Source: Acanthococcus lagerstroemiae
Taxonomy: Eukaryota; Arthropoda; Insecta; Hemiptera; Eriococcidae
Assembly (NCBI GenBank): GCA_031841125.1
Contig: CM063114.1
Location: forward strand, 26,419,266 to 26,483,265
Reading direction: 5' to 3'
DNA length: 64,000 nucleotides
Shown here piece after piece: positions 12,481 through 23,761 of this stretch (positions within the stretch are counted from its first letter, which is position 1; each line of letters opens with the position of its first letter). The notes beneath the pieces are model-generated. The model had not been told where the DNA came from. It worked only from the letters and a program-made list of their open reading frames with translations, and did no database searches. The position numbers were made by a program, and so were the translations under genes.

Positions 12481-13840
12481 TAGATGTCTCTGATGCAGAT
12501 AAAATATTTTAAATCAAAGCAAGGTCCTGAAATGATTCTTTTTTTGGCATATTACGGCTCTATGAGCAACTGAAATTAAATACGGGTGAGGGAGGAGCTG
12601 CTGCCCTCTCAGTAGGTTGGAACATTTTCAGAGCAAGTAAATTAGCAATTGCAGTTAACAAATTGAAGATTTAAGGGAACAGCAAAAACGGAATTTCAAA
12701 TTCCTTCTTCACCCCGCAGTAGCTTGGAAATGACTTCAGGTCGGTAACATTGATTGACTTCGATCAGAAATGATCAGAACTTCGGGTGTATTTGCTTTGA
12801 GTAATAGTTGACAAACAACAAAATGGTCTCTAGTTTGAATCTTGTCCCAGTTCTGGTCAACAAAAACAGAACTTGCTGCGATATAATTTTCATTGACAAA
12901 CAAGGAAAAACTGATTTTGTTCGAAGTTTTCACCAAGATTCAACTTTATAACAAAAAGATCCATCGTAGCTGAAGCGCATTATAAAAACTGATTTTTAAA
13001 ACTGAACCTATGATTATCGATTAATCAATTTTTTAAATTAATTGATTATTTTTGTTCAATGGATTATTGACGATTTTTGGTCATGCCTGATTATTCGATT
13101 ATATTCAACTAACTGGTTTCGTTTATTTCATCTGTTGTCCTCCATTCATCGAGGATCAATACTAATGATGTAAATTACTTTAAATTGTTTAATTAATGTG
13201 AAAAAATTATGCCTTCTCTCCCCTTTCTGAACAGAACATATTAAATTATTGCAGGAATCACGAAATTTAGAACCCAGGAAAGAAAATCGGACTTCCTCAT
13301 TTCACATTCATCAGTTTTGCTGACTGGCACCCAAATAATCAGAAAATCCTCTTCCCGTTCAAATTTCAATCATGAAAAGTTCCGTAAATTTGAAGGGAAA
13401 ATTATTAATTAGCCAGGCCATGAACCCTCGTTAGACTATAACTCATCTATTAGATATTCCACTCCAGGATGAAATTCAGGCATACAAGCTGTCCCTTGTT
13501 AACACGAAACAATATTGAGCATTTTACAAGTAAAACAGAAAAATTCATAACGCATCCCCCCCGCTACCTCTCAAAAAATTCTCCCCAAAAAATGAGTTTC
13601 CATCTAAAAAAAAAAAAAAGTTTTATGGCGCTACCTCCATCCTCCTCCTTCTCCTCCGGAAAAAGTATTGTTTTCTGTAAACGCGTTTCCCGAGGACAAA
13701 ATCGCAAAATTACCTCCTTTCACTGTATTTTATGAATTCCAGAGTTGATTTACCATCCTTATATTGAGATGAAATCCATCCCCCCTTCATGGTTACAACT
13801 TACTTCATTATAAATTCAACCATTTTCTACTCTCCAACTG
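12481..13840. other. No gene recognised
   Basis: AT-rich. A TAAT/ATTA-rich fold-back at about 13010-13050 resembles the ATCGATT-rich segment near 61105-61165, so it is more likely repeat-derived than a homeodomain site cluster. Confidence 0.4.
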
Positions 13841-14390
13841 TACGTGGGTCTATTTAAAAAATACGTAGACTGACGTCTTAAAACAAAATATACTTTATGT
13901 AGAAGTTACATGTTTACCTATCGAAGTACTTCCGTCCCCAAGGCACACACTTATCCCAACTGTATTTCCACTTTTGAAAACAGTCCTGGAACGCTTCTCT
14001 TGTGATACTCTTCAGCTCTTTCATCGCATTTGTCTTAATCTCAGGAATCGCCTCAAATCTCGATCTTTTGAGTTTGAGGAACAAGATGGTAATCAGAAGG
14101 AGCGAGGTCAGGTGAGTGGGGGGGGGGGCGAGAACAGCGATCGAGTATTTAGCCAAAAACTCACGCGTTCTAAGGGTCGAATGGGCTGAGCGTTGTCGTG
14201 ACAAAAAAAAAACAGTCACGACCCCTCCACATTTCTGACCTTTTCCGCCGGATAGCGTCTTGCAAACGCTTAAGAAACTGCCTTGTGACCAGCTGATCTG
14301 TACAAAGAAGGTGGCACCTAGCGGATTTCCCGGGAACCAACTGGGCATGCGTAATTCACACAATCTACGTATTTTTGAACAGACCTCGTA
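13841..14390 (-). mobile_element. Internally deleted mariner element with TIRs and TA target site
   Basis: The left end CGTGGGTCTATTTAAAAAAT then ACGTAGA (from 13843) is the inverted counterpart of the right end, which reads CGAGGTCTGTTCAAAAATAC then GTAGA on the minus strand from 14388. Both ends abut TA (13841-13842 and 14389-14390). At about 546 bp it is under half the length of a full mariner (about 1.3 kb) and keeps only the 3' part of the transposase on the minus strand. Confidence 0.85.
13914..14300 (-). pseudogene. mariner transposase, C-terminal remnant
   Basis: A mariner transposase is a DDD-type enzyme that excises and inserts the element at TA dinucleotides in the nucleus. On the minus strand the open frame contains REFLAKYSIAVL and then, near its end, EIKTNAMKELKSITREAFQD and CFQKWKYSWDKCV before the terminal GRKYFDR. 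This is the family's typical C-terminus. Upstream in another frame, LKRLQDAIRRKRSEMWR is readable, and the segment normally carrying the YSPDLAPCDFFLF-type third catalytic Asp is shifted out of frame. The N-terminal DNA-binding half is missing. It is therefore a dead copy with at least two frameshifts and a large 5' deletion. It looks closest to the irritans-type mariners from the terminal sequence, with moderate certainty. Confidence 0.85.
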
Positions 14391-14616
14391 TTATCGATTC
14401 ATCTTGGCAAATATCGACACCAACCTGCGAGTAATTTCACTATTAAATGTGTGATTTTCCAGCTTGAGCGTCGTGACCAACATAACAAAATGTCTGAGAA
14501 AAACGGTCAAACATGCATTCATATTTAGATCCCTTTTCTAGGACGTTTCCATTGTTCTTTATGATGGCCTGTTAGAAGGTGTTGATATAACACAACCCGC
14601 TATTGTAGCCCGCCTG

Positions 14617-14945
14617 ATGCATCGCCCTTTCACGGACTCAATTTCGACCGAACGCAGACATGGAAGTACCCGGACTATGGTCTGCTTGATGAGTTGTCCC
14701 TTTACGGACTCGACTTCGACCAAACACAGGCAAGGAAGTACCCGGACTATAGTCCGCTTGATGGTTCGTCCCTTCTTGGACGTGATTTCGACCGAACGCA
14801 GACATAGAAGTACCCGGACTATGGTCCGCTTGATGAATCGCCCCTTCACGGACTCGATTTCGACCGAACGCAGACAAGGAAGTACCCGGACTGTGGTTGC
14901 CTTGGTACCCGCCCGAGTGTATCGTCGCTTCACGGGCTCGGATAA
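14617..14945 (+). repeat. 72-bp minisatellite, about 4.5 units
   Basis: GAAGTACCCGGACTATGG recurs at 14663, 14735, 14807 and 14879, exactly 72 bases apart, with TTCGACCGAACGCAGACA before each copy. As 72 is a multiple of three, frames stay open on both strands (118 codons plus; 124 and 112 minus) with a 24-residue period. No product is supported. Confidence 0.9.
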
Positions 14946-15029
14946 TCTGGGAGAAAATTCGCGAAAACCTTGACAATCACTGAATCGATTCTAACCGAAA
15001 ATTATAAAGTTTTTAAGGTAATGGTCCTC

Positions 15030-15127
15030 TACTTCTTGTATACATTTCATCGCTAATGATTCACTTCCACTCGAGTTATCACGTGCCATTGGAATAGTAC
15101 TGATGATATAAATGTATACAAGGAAGT
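15030..15127. repeat. Inverted repeat, about 17-bp arms
   Basis: ACTTCTTGTATACATTT at 15031 pairs with AAATGTATACAAGGAAGT at 15110-15127 with one bulge. The interior holds TATCACGTGCC. It may be a small fold-back element. Confidence 0.55.
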
Positions 15128-16479
15128 ATGAAAATTAAACTCACGGAGCGTCGAGAAAAGTTTACCCCGGCCCCCACTCCCGACACCAGAGACAAGACCA
15201 ATATCTGATTTCAAAAATTAGCTGAAAACAATTTGTTTTTGCCTCATGTGAGCATGTCCTTCTACCCGATATTTCGACGTGTACACTTCGCCCAAAACGG
15301 TCCCACGCATTAGCATAGATTTACAATTTTGCCGCCCCTAAAACCTTGCTCATCCCTCCTCCCCACTAATAAATGGTCGAGGGCAAGGTTATGCTCAAGA
15401 AACGAATGAAATATTGTTTTTGATTTTTGTGGAGGAATACAAAGAAGCGGCCAAAATTTGTCGCCCGAGGCTCAAGCTGAATGAGTTCTATGAGAAATCC
15501 GTCCCTGTCCAGTGAGCAAGGTCGTTCTAACCTCAAATTGGCAGGCGTATAATCCATGTTTGTTGAAGATGGTCAGAACAGTTCGTGCAAGAGACCGGAG
15601 TGTCTGAGGTAGGAATTATCGATGCCAGTCCGGTTTAATAACCGCGGTTAACCCTGGTCAGTACACCAGTATTTCGATATCCACGTAGCGTCTGTACAGA
15701 AAATGATAACCGGCACGGCAATCAACATATTATGCACCATCATTTGGAGTGGATACAGACTATAAAACATTATAAAAGTTTCCGGAATTCTTCCAGTCAC
15801 ATGTGAGTCTTTCGTTGCTCAGCGTTCAAAAACGGTAGGATAATCGATTTTTTAAAATTCGGACAGGCATCGAAATTAAAAGACGATGTACCCCTCGAGG
15901 GTGCTGCCGTAAATTTCAACACGCGGTGCCCGCCGCTCTCGTTCAATTCGATTAACCAGTTGGACGGAGTGCTGGAACTTCTAACCGGTAGCCGTTCACC
16001 AATCCAGTCGACGATTTAATTTTAATTTGACAGAAAAATTAATGATTTATTTTGGAGTGTAATGGCGATCGAGTTTGGGTTATTATTCCTTAGGTAGGAC
16101 GCGTTGACTGGAATACGTGATGCGGATTAGAAAAATGGAGCTTAGGGGTATTCGAAAATTCCGTATTTCTGACCTCGGTCAGACCGATTGGCTAGACCTA
16201 CGTATTGAAGAGTCACGTCAGATGATAGTCTTCATTGAGAGCAATCATCTGACATAACTCTCGGATTCGTCGGCACACCGAGATAGCTGGACTTTCGAAT
16301 CAAGTGACCAAGGTTACAAGCATGATGTTTTTAAATTACCCAAAGCCTCCTTTTTTTTTTTCAATCCGTATTACTGGCAGGGTGGTTCGTGAAAGGTGTT
16401 CATCGTTTTAGATAGCCATGAGGTAGGAGGGCCGCTTCTCCCTTCTGCAATAATTTGAAATATTGAGTAGCTTTATTAG
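15128..16479. other. No gene recognised
   Basis: Mostly non-repetitive AT-rich sequence. A 10-bp-stem hairpin lies at 16217-16253 (GTCAGATGAT / ATCATCTGAC). Confidence 0.4.
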
Positions 16480-18440
16480 GAAAAATTAAAAATGTGAGGT
16501 TTTTATTTGCTGGATAATATTGAAATTTTAGTATCAGTTATTAGACCTCCTTCCCCTCTCCCCACAATATTTGAATCTGTACTAGAATTGATAATAACTG
16601 AGCAGCTAAAATTGGCAACATTTTAAATGTTTCAAATTTCTTTGTGACCAATGTTCTCGAGGTGTAAAAAGAAAAATCATTGGACGAAATTTTTTTTAAT
16701 TTGATAAAAGTAACGACTATTTTGTTTTTTCTTATCCATTTGATGATCTTGAAATTTTAGTTTTCAGTGGCTCCCTCCCGTTTTCGCCTCCCATCATTTG
16801 CTTTTCATTTTCTTTCTTCTTTAAATGTTGGTAACTTTAGCAGCTACAGTTGAGAACGTTAAAAGATGTGCCAACTTTTCGTTTAAAGATTTTGAAATTA
16901 TTTTAATTTTCAGTTGAAAAAGAGACCGAATTATATGAAATTTGTACAAGAAATGTAGAATATACCTTGTAACTGCAGCTGGCAATATTAAACATTTTTC
17001 AAGCTTTTTTTTTGGGGGGGGGGGAGGTGACAATCTTCAAATTTTAGTTTTTAGTTGGAGAACCTCTTAAAATAACATTTTTCCAAGAGTTGGTGATTGT
17101 AACGGCAGCCGTTTTTTTGTTCTTTCTCCTTGCTTGACGATTTCAAAATTTTATGTAATTTTTAGTCGATACTCTCTTCGCCTTCCATAAATTTGACTTA
17201 AAAATTATTTTTAAGTTGGTAAATTTAGCAGCTGCAATTGGCAACGTTATTGCCAATTTTCTTTACGATCTTGAAATTTTAGTTTTCAGTTTTCCCCTCC
17301 CTTTTCCGCCTCCTATAATTTGACTGTTTCCTCCCCCCTCTCCAGAATTTGGTAAATTTAACCGCTACAAATGACAACATTAAAACTGCTGCCAACTTTT
17401 TCTGACGACCTTAGAATTTTAGCATTGAGTTAAAACAACCCCCAATGACTTGACATTGTACACGAAATGTAAAATTTAGTAGTTGCAGCTGGCTGCATTA
17501 AAAATGCTTCAAGTTTCATTTTTATTTATTTATTGTTTTTTGACTGATGATCTTGAAATTTTAGTTTTTAGTTGGAATAAATTTATTTATTAGAAATTTT
17601 CTATACAAGTTTTTTTTTTAAACAGGTTTTTTCAACAAAAAAAAAGAAGTAAAAAACGGTTTCTGCTCCGTATTTTTTTCCAAAAAATATGTTTCTCTTA
17701 TTTTCCATTCCCCCCCCCATGTTTTTAAATATTTTTGAAAGTTTAGTTTTTAGTTGGAAAACCTCGTAAAATAACTTTTTTCCATGCGTTGGTGAATGTA
17801 ACGGCAGCCGTTTTTTCATTATTCTTCTAATTTGACGATTTCAAAATTTTATTTCATTTTCAGTCAATACTCTCTTCGCCTTCCATAAATTTGACTTAGA
17901 AATTATTTTTTTAAAGTTGATAAATTTAGCAGCTGCAATTGGCAACTTTATTGCCAATTTTCTTTACGATCTTGAAATTTTAGTTTTCAGTTTTCCCCTC
18001 CCTTTTCCGCCTCCTATAATTTGACTGTTTCCTCCCCCCTCTCCAGAATTTGGTAAATTTAACCGCTACAAATGACAACATTAAAACTGCTGCCAACTTT
18101 TTCTGACGACCTTAGAATTTTAGCATTGAGTTAAAACAACCCCCAATGACTTGACATTGTACACGAAATGTAAAATTTAGTAGTTGCAGCTGGCTGCATT
18201 AAAAATGCTTCAAGTTTCATTTTTATTTATTTATTGTTTTTTGACTGATGATCTTGAAATTTTAGTTTTTAGTTGGAATAAATTTATTTATTAGAAATTT
18301 TCTATACAAGTTTTTTTAAACATGTTTTTTCAAAAACAAAAAAAAAGGAAAAACTGTTTTAGCCTCATATTTTTTCCCAAACAACACGTTTTTTTATGTT
18401 CCATTTTTTTTAAATTTTAAAATATTTTTTTTTTTTAAAT
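16480..18440 (+). repeat. Nested tandem repeat with a recent ~700-bp duplication
   Basis: Diverged units with TTGAAATTTTAGTTTTCAGT, CCCCTCCC, TAATTTGA, AAATTTAGCAGCTACAGTTG and GCCAACTTTT recur from about 16480. Within this, about 17041-17740 and 17741-18440 are two tandem copies offset by 699-701 bases (AACGGCAGCC at 17101 and 17800; CTATACAAG at 17601 and 18302). Their middle 550 bases are almost identical. Confidence 0.9.
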
Positions 18441-18650
18441 ATATTTTTATAAATAAATTTTTTTTTCTATTAATTAATGTAATTAACTAATAGAAATAAT
18501 TAATATTATAATGATGGTATTAATAAATATTAATGCAAATTTTTTTTACTTACTAATTTTTTTAGTAAAAAAACTTTCAAAAAACTTAAATAATAATAAA
18601 ATTATTATTTTTAACTAATTAATTTAATTTAAACTAAAATACATGTGAAA
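18390..18650. other. Extremely AT-rich island
   Basis: About 260 bases made almost only of A and T, with many TTAATTAA/TAAT-type words and T runs. It could act as a scaffold-attachment or DNA-unwinding element, or be low-complexity decay of the neighbouring repeat. Confidence 0.6.
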
Positions 18651-18890
18651 ATTTTCAATGGTTGGTGTATGTAATGTCAGCCGTTTTTTTTCTCTTCTTG
18701 TGCTTGACGACTTTGAAATTTTAGTTTTCAGCTGATACCCTGTTTCTCCTTCCACAATCTTTAGTTTAAAACCTCCTTCCCCTCCGTAATATGCTTTTTT
18801 TTTCTTTTTGAGAAAGTAAATTTAGCGGCTACAGTTGGCAAAATTAAATACGTTGCAAGTTGTTATTTTTATTTTATTTTTTCCTTCGTT
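18651..18890 (+). repeat. Further diverged copy of the 16.5-18.4 kb repeat
   Basis: Resumes with GTAATGTCAGCCGTTTTTTT, CTTGACGACTTTGAAATTTT and GCGGCTACAGTTGGCAAAAT, matching units to the left. The AT-rich island therefore interrupts the array. Confidence 0.65.
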
Positions 18891-19265
18891 CTTGACGATT
18901 TTGATATTTAAAAAAAAAATCAAATTTTCACCCAGCCCTCCGAAGGCCCTGCTGCCCGTTTGTTTTTCTCCTTACCTGACTCAATCATTTGCCAATCTGA
19001 ATTAGAGCAACCGCATTTATGAGAGGGACAAAAAATAATGGCGTTGTTTCTTGTGAGCTGATAGTTTGCCTCCCAAGAGGATTCTGTCTCCTCAGTTCGA
19101 AGGTAGAAGTCGAAGTGAAAATCTTTTTTGTTTTTATTTGCTCACTTACCACTTACCGAGGATTTATATGTTGAAATTGTTATCTTGCCTCATGTTGTCT
19201 CCCCCCTCTCTCTCTTTCTTTCTTTCTTGATAGAGAATAGCCAGTGTGAATGTCAAATTATCAGG

Positions 19266-19316
19266 ATGTATGTCTGTCTGTCTGTCTATCTATCGATCAA
19301 TCTATCTATCTGTCAG
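19266..19316. repeat. TCTG/TCTA microsatellite
   Basis: Tetranucleotide run of TCTG followed by TCTA-type units. Confidence 0.75.
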
Positions 19317-19401
19317 TCAAGTTTGCGTTCCCAATGGGGAGCTTCAAACGCCGCTATGGAGTTGGTTGCATACCTTCTATCTCGAAGGGGCAATTCAATG
19401 T

Positions 19402-19658
19402 TATCGAGTGTCTCATGCACACTTGACCTAAGTGACATTTTGACGAAAATGAGTTTAACACATATTCTTATAGATCTCGATGCCCTCCATCGGGCTACAC
19501 TCGCAAATGACGAATTACTTCCTTTTTTAACCCGCTAGATGGCTTAAACCATTTGAGCCACGTATGTTACACAACGTTATTCATAATTTTCAAATCGCTC
19601 TCCTGAAAAAAAAAAAAATTTTTGTCACTAAGGTTAAGTGTGCATGAGACACTCATTA
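19402..19658 (+). mobile_element. MITE, copy A of an inverted pair
   Basis: Bounded by TA (19402-19403 and 19657-19658). The terminal inverted repeats begin TCGAGTGTCTCATGCACAC and extend into TTGACCTAAGTGAC. It is about 250 bp and encodes nothing. The TA flanks and the TIRs suggest a Tc1/mariner-type non-autonomous element. Confidence 0.75.
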
Positions 19659-19901
19659 TTATTTTTTAATGCTGATAATAATTTCAAAAAATTTTTAATA
19701 AAAAATTCAAATATGGTATTTTATTGTTCATACTATTTGTAACAAAATACTTTCTAGACATAATTGTCTATCTTCAATATTGAAGGCGTAAAAAATTCAC
19801 CAAAAATATCAATTTTTAAATTAATTTGAGGCCCCTTCAATTTTGAGAATAGGCAGTTCTTTTTGGGGGAGATTTTTGGTATTTTTGTAAATGAAGTAAC
19901 A

Positions 19902-20164
19902 TATCGAGTGTCTCATGCACCTTTGACCTAAGTGACAAAAACGCTTTTTTTTTCAGGAGAGCGATTTGAAAATTATAAATAACGTTGTCTTATATACGTG
20001 GCTCAAAAGGTTTACGCCATCTAGCGGGCTAAAAAAGGAAGTAATTCGTCATTTAGAGTGTACGAGTGTAGCCCGATGGAGGGCATCGAGATCTATAAGA
20101 ATATGTATTAAACTCATTTTCGTCAAAATGTCACTTAGGTCAAGTGTGCATGAGGCATTCGATA
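19902..20164 (-). mobile_element. MITE, copy B, inverted relative to copy A
   Basis: The TIRs start TCGAGTGTCTCATGCAC and end in the complement CATGAGGCATTCGA, flanked by TA at 19902-19903 and 20163-20164. Internally it is the reverse complement of copy A. The two copies are separated by a 243-bp AT-rich spacer and could fold into one long hairpin. Confidence 0.75.
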
Positions 20165-21430
20165 TTAAAGTGAGTTTACCCATTCAGAAATATCATAGAA
20201 TTTTTAAATAAAAAATTAAAATTGACGTGTGCTGTTTAAGCGAACCATGCGAGAATTGAGAGAGAGGAACTTAAATAGAAGGATGGGAGAAAGGAAGAAG
20301 AAGCCGTTCTAAGGTTCTAAGGCAATCAAAAAATTTAAAAGTAAATTGACCTGTCTCAAGATGAAAGCAATTTAGGACCAAGCTGTGGGCGAATAGTCAA
20401 GGACCTTAGGTTATGTGATAGATCAAAAATTCACAAGAACCCTGGCTTCTGTTAGCATCTGGGATGGGGAGGGGAGTTGTACGAGTTCCTCACTTATAAA
20501 CTCATAGAATAGAATTGAATGCTTTTTCCCATAAAATTAATATGGATTATATGGCACTGACTTTGTGTACTTCGTACCCAGACTGACTTTCTGATAATGT
20601 ATTTAGAATGATATTCTACGCGCCTAACCACCAGACTGTGCTACTTCTCTACTTGAAATGCACGTGCCTTCCCCCGTGGGTGCGCCATCACTCCATATTC
20701 TTGTAATCCAAACAGCATGTTAGTATTGTCGGTCTATTCTTTCTGAAGTCAATGATTATGAATACCCGAGGAATTGAACTGGAATTCTTTTTAATAGAAA
20801 ATCCATGATTCCATTTTATTTATACAAAGTTCAAGTTCTATGTAAACCGTAAATAGATTGTATTGTTCAAATGTTTTCTACCCCCCCCCTCCTCCTCCTC
20901 TCCCGTCACTAAATTTGAGTCAAAATTTGAGAAACCCGTGAGAAATTCGTGAGGTGTGGAGGACACCCGACAGAAACGAAGTTTCTTTCGCGCTGTATGA
21001 GTTGCTGTTTCAGTCGGTAGGTGCGTGTACGGAATGTTGTCTGACAGAAAACTGTCAACGGATGTGTGAAGGGGAAGAGTCTCGTGTTATGATCCTTTTG
21101 AACAAACCTGTGTGTATGCATTTTTCCGATCCACCCTCTGCTGTAAAGTGCAGCTTATCTCTTCCTGATATTATTAGATTCACTTGCCTTATCAACCAAT
21201 TCTACTTTCATGCATTGAGCCCAAAAGGTGGGGTAATACTTCCTGGTCACGTACGCATTTAATCGATGTAGTAACCTGTTCTTATAATTCGATGATCTTT
21301 AATTCTTCTTTCTTATAGTCTTTCAATTGAATACTAAATCTTTCAATAGCCTCGGAATCAACTTTTGAAGTGATTTCACTTGTCGTTTGATTTTGCGGCC
21401 GTTTAAGTAAAGCTCTCAACATTCGCGTTC
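20165..21430. other. No gene recognised
   Basis: AT-rich, with a poly-C/CCT stretch near 20880. A 102-codon plus-strand frame at 20954-21262 overlaps a 70-codon minus frame, and neither shows a known domain. Confidence 0.4.
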
Positions 21431-21433
21431 AAC

Positions 21434-21680
21434 TCACTCCATATCCTGTTGCACATCATGGGCAGCACGGTTGTGCTTTCTTCTTCCGCCGCCAGCATCA
21501 TCTCTGCCAGCTGATTTGCCCTTTCTTAGCTTCTTGACCTCTACTTCCACCTCTGTTCGCAGTATAGGAGGCTCTTGCTCTATGGCGGCTTCTGCACCTT
21601 CCTGTTCGCCGTTGCGACTGTCCTCAGCCATCAGTTTTTCGCAGTATTCTCGTAATACCAAATAATGTTTTGCCGATGAA
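21434..21680 (-). pseudogene. Non-LTR retrotransposon reverse transcriptase, N-terminal scrap
   Basis: Minus-strand translation gives EYCEKLMAEDSRNGEQEG, then EPPILRTEVEVEVKKLRKGK, then SAGRDD, followed after a disturbed stretch by HDVQQDMEWSELN. This is the segment just before and into the first RT blocks of non-LTR elements, where EV--A-KKLK-GKSPG-DGI is typical and H-V---IW follows. The catalytic Asp motif and everything downstream are missing, and the DGI position is altered. It is only about 80 codons of a 5'- and 3'-truncated copy. Confidence 0.7.
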
Positions 21681-21749
21681 CTGGTACCTCCCCCGCCGCG
21701 AACTGAAAATCGCCACCTTACTCGGTGACTACATTTTTTGTCGTCCAAT

Positions 21750-23500
21750 TTCGCGGTCCCATTTCGCTACTCAACACAACTGCCTCGTATGCCTACTGGG
21801 AAATACAGTCCTGGGGGTAATTAATAAGTCCCGAAAATACCACTAGCTCTGGTTCAGCTCTGTTGTATGGAATGAGAAAGTTCACTTTTGGTTGCGCATT
21901 TTTCAAAACGTAATTATTTAGTCGACGTCATAGATGACCCCATTTTTATTTCATCGCATCGGCGTTTTTTATTTGCGTGTAGGAGGAGGGGGTGCCTGAG
22001 GACTCCATTATTTTCTTTTATCGCTGTTTTCTCATGTATCTGATGTACACGACGGATACATGTGCAGTTTGCAGTATTCGTCTTTTCTTCCTACTCCATT
22101 TTTTTTCCTTTTTGCAATACGTCGTCAATTAGTTAAGAGCCATAACATTCGCTAGCTTGTTGCCTTCCCTTGCAACTTGTGTTAACCAGATTGTTGTGTT
22201 TTTCGTGTAGTCAGCTCCACATTTTCACGAGTAATTATACACGTTTTCGAGGGAGGGACGAATCAAACGCAGATCTCGCGGCTCCGGTTCACAAGGCCCT
22301 CTTAATTAATCGAAAATGAGACGAACAAGACGAAAAAGAAGCACAAGACAATGTACAAAAAAAAAAAACCAATTTCATTCGACTGTGTAAGACATTACAT
22401 GGTGTCTGTGTCCGACTATTTTTCCATCCTTATTGATGTCAAATAGTGTACATTATTATATGTGTAATTTGCCACACATGGTGGCCGTAAATTTTTTCCC
22501 TTGCCTGCGTGCACACACACACACACACACACACCCTCCACTTCGTCAAGCTTTTTAAAACCGTCGCCGCGGCTATAAGCGAAAAACGTGATGGATTCAT
22601 TTCCTGGCGATTTGCTTCATCAACAGTCAACAGATGACAAATGTCGCATATCCCGTTTGTTCACCTATTAGTCGATTGCCGTACACCGCTTATAATGAGC
22701 CAAAGAAAATCTCATTCTACCGAACAAGAAGTCCAAGTCCGTGAGTGAAAACAAACGAAAATGATTCCATTTGGTGCGTGGCAGTCGAAAAGGTTCGGGG
22801 CCTCCTCTGAGTGAATGTGTGTGTGCGCCGAATTCTGTGAAACGGTTTCTCGGGGCGCGATCTCGCTGTTTCTCGTTTTTTTCACTTTTCGCGAATCGAG
22901 AAATTATGATATTTTGCGATATGTAGCGACGGCGGCGAATATCGTGGACCGAGTGTCGTCAACATTGATGGAACAGGCCGTACAGTCGGACGGCGACAGG
23001 TAATTTGAATCGATCCTGAGATCCGTTCGTTCTTACCTGTTCATTTGCCTCCCGAGTGCCTTCACTGGGTTTGCCTGGACTAAGGGGGTTCGTTTTGAAA
23101 GTTCAGATCGCTGAGTACTGAAACTTTGTGTTCGCGGATTCCGGCGAGAAACCTGATTTCGGCAGTCGTTGAGGCTTGCACGCGGATCAGCGTGTTTGTG
23201 CAACAGGTTCATAAGTCACCAACATAACAATGTATGTTGATTGACAGTAATGTATGCGATTGTCGGCGGTTTTGTATATTGTTTGGTTGTAAAATCGAAC
23301 GAATTAGCAAATTTTTCATTACCAGGCTGGCTGGCGAAGTTGACTCGATGTGAAGTGGTCCGGATCAGGAACTGCGTGCTCGTGTTCCTTCTACGCGACT
23401 CAAATTCCGTGTTTATTGGAACACGTGTTTGAAAACGTTACTTATATGCTATGCAGGGGCGAAAGAAAGGCAGCGTACTGATCGGTTCTATTTTTTCAGA
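21750..23500. other. No gene recognised; CpG-rich unique island at 22.56-23.44 kb
   Basis: A (CA)n microsatellite lies at 22511-22533. About 22560-23440 has many CpGs and no visible repeats. It ends one open stretch with GGCGACAG-GTAATTT near 23001, a plausible splice donor. It could contain an Antp 5' noncoding exon, promoter or enhancer, but nothing in the window proves it. Confidence 0.3.
22511..22533. repeat. (CA)n microsatellite
   Basis: A run of about eleven CA dinucleotides. Confidence 0.9.
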
Positions 23501-23501
23501 A

Positions 23502-23761
23502 TAATGGTGGATTTACATCCGAGTCAGCGTCATGTCGCGAACAAACTTTTAAATGTCGGCGCCAACTACGGATTTACATTTCCTTTCCAACTTTGTCGCC
23601 GACCTATCACAGACATGTCGCGGACGACTTTTCCCCGAACCGACAAGCGCCGGCTTGAGGAGGATGTCGCCGACATTGTGTAGCTGTGTTGTGTTGTCAA
23701 AACAGCACCCGACAAAACATGTTGGCCTGAAGTCGCCGACTCGAATGTAAATCCACCATTA
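23502..23761. mobile_element. MITE with TA-flanked ATGGTGGATTTACAT termini
   Basis: Left end TA-ATGGTGGATTTACATCC and right end GAATGTAAATCCACCAT-TA are inverted copies (about 22 bp with one mismatch). The interior is CpG-rich with several GTCGCCGAC/GTCGGCG words. At about 260 bp it has no transposase; the short frames inside are incidental. Confidence 0.8.

Noticed and set aside
13010..13050. TAAT-rich cluster as homeodomain binding sites
   Set aside because: It is a fold-back resembling the ATCGATT-rich segment at 61.1 kb, and such words are expected in AT-rich DNA.
14617..14945. CRISPR-like array
   Set aside because: The repeats are contiguous with no spacers, and the genome is eukaryotic.
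14559..14976. Periodic proteins in the 72-bp repeat
   Set aside because: Open in several frames on both strands simply because the period is divisible by three; no start context or domain.
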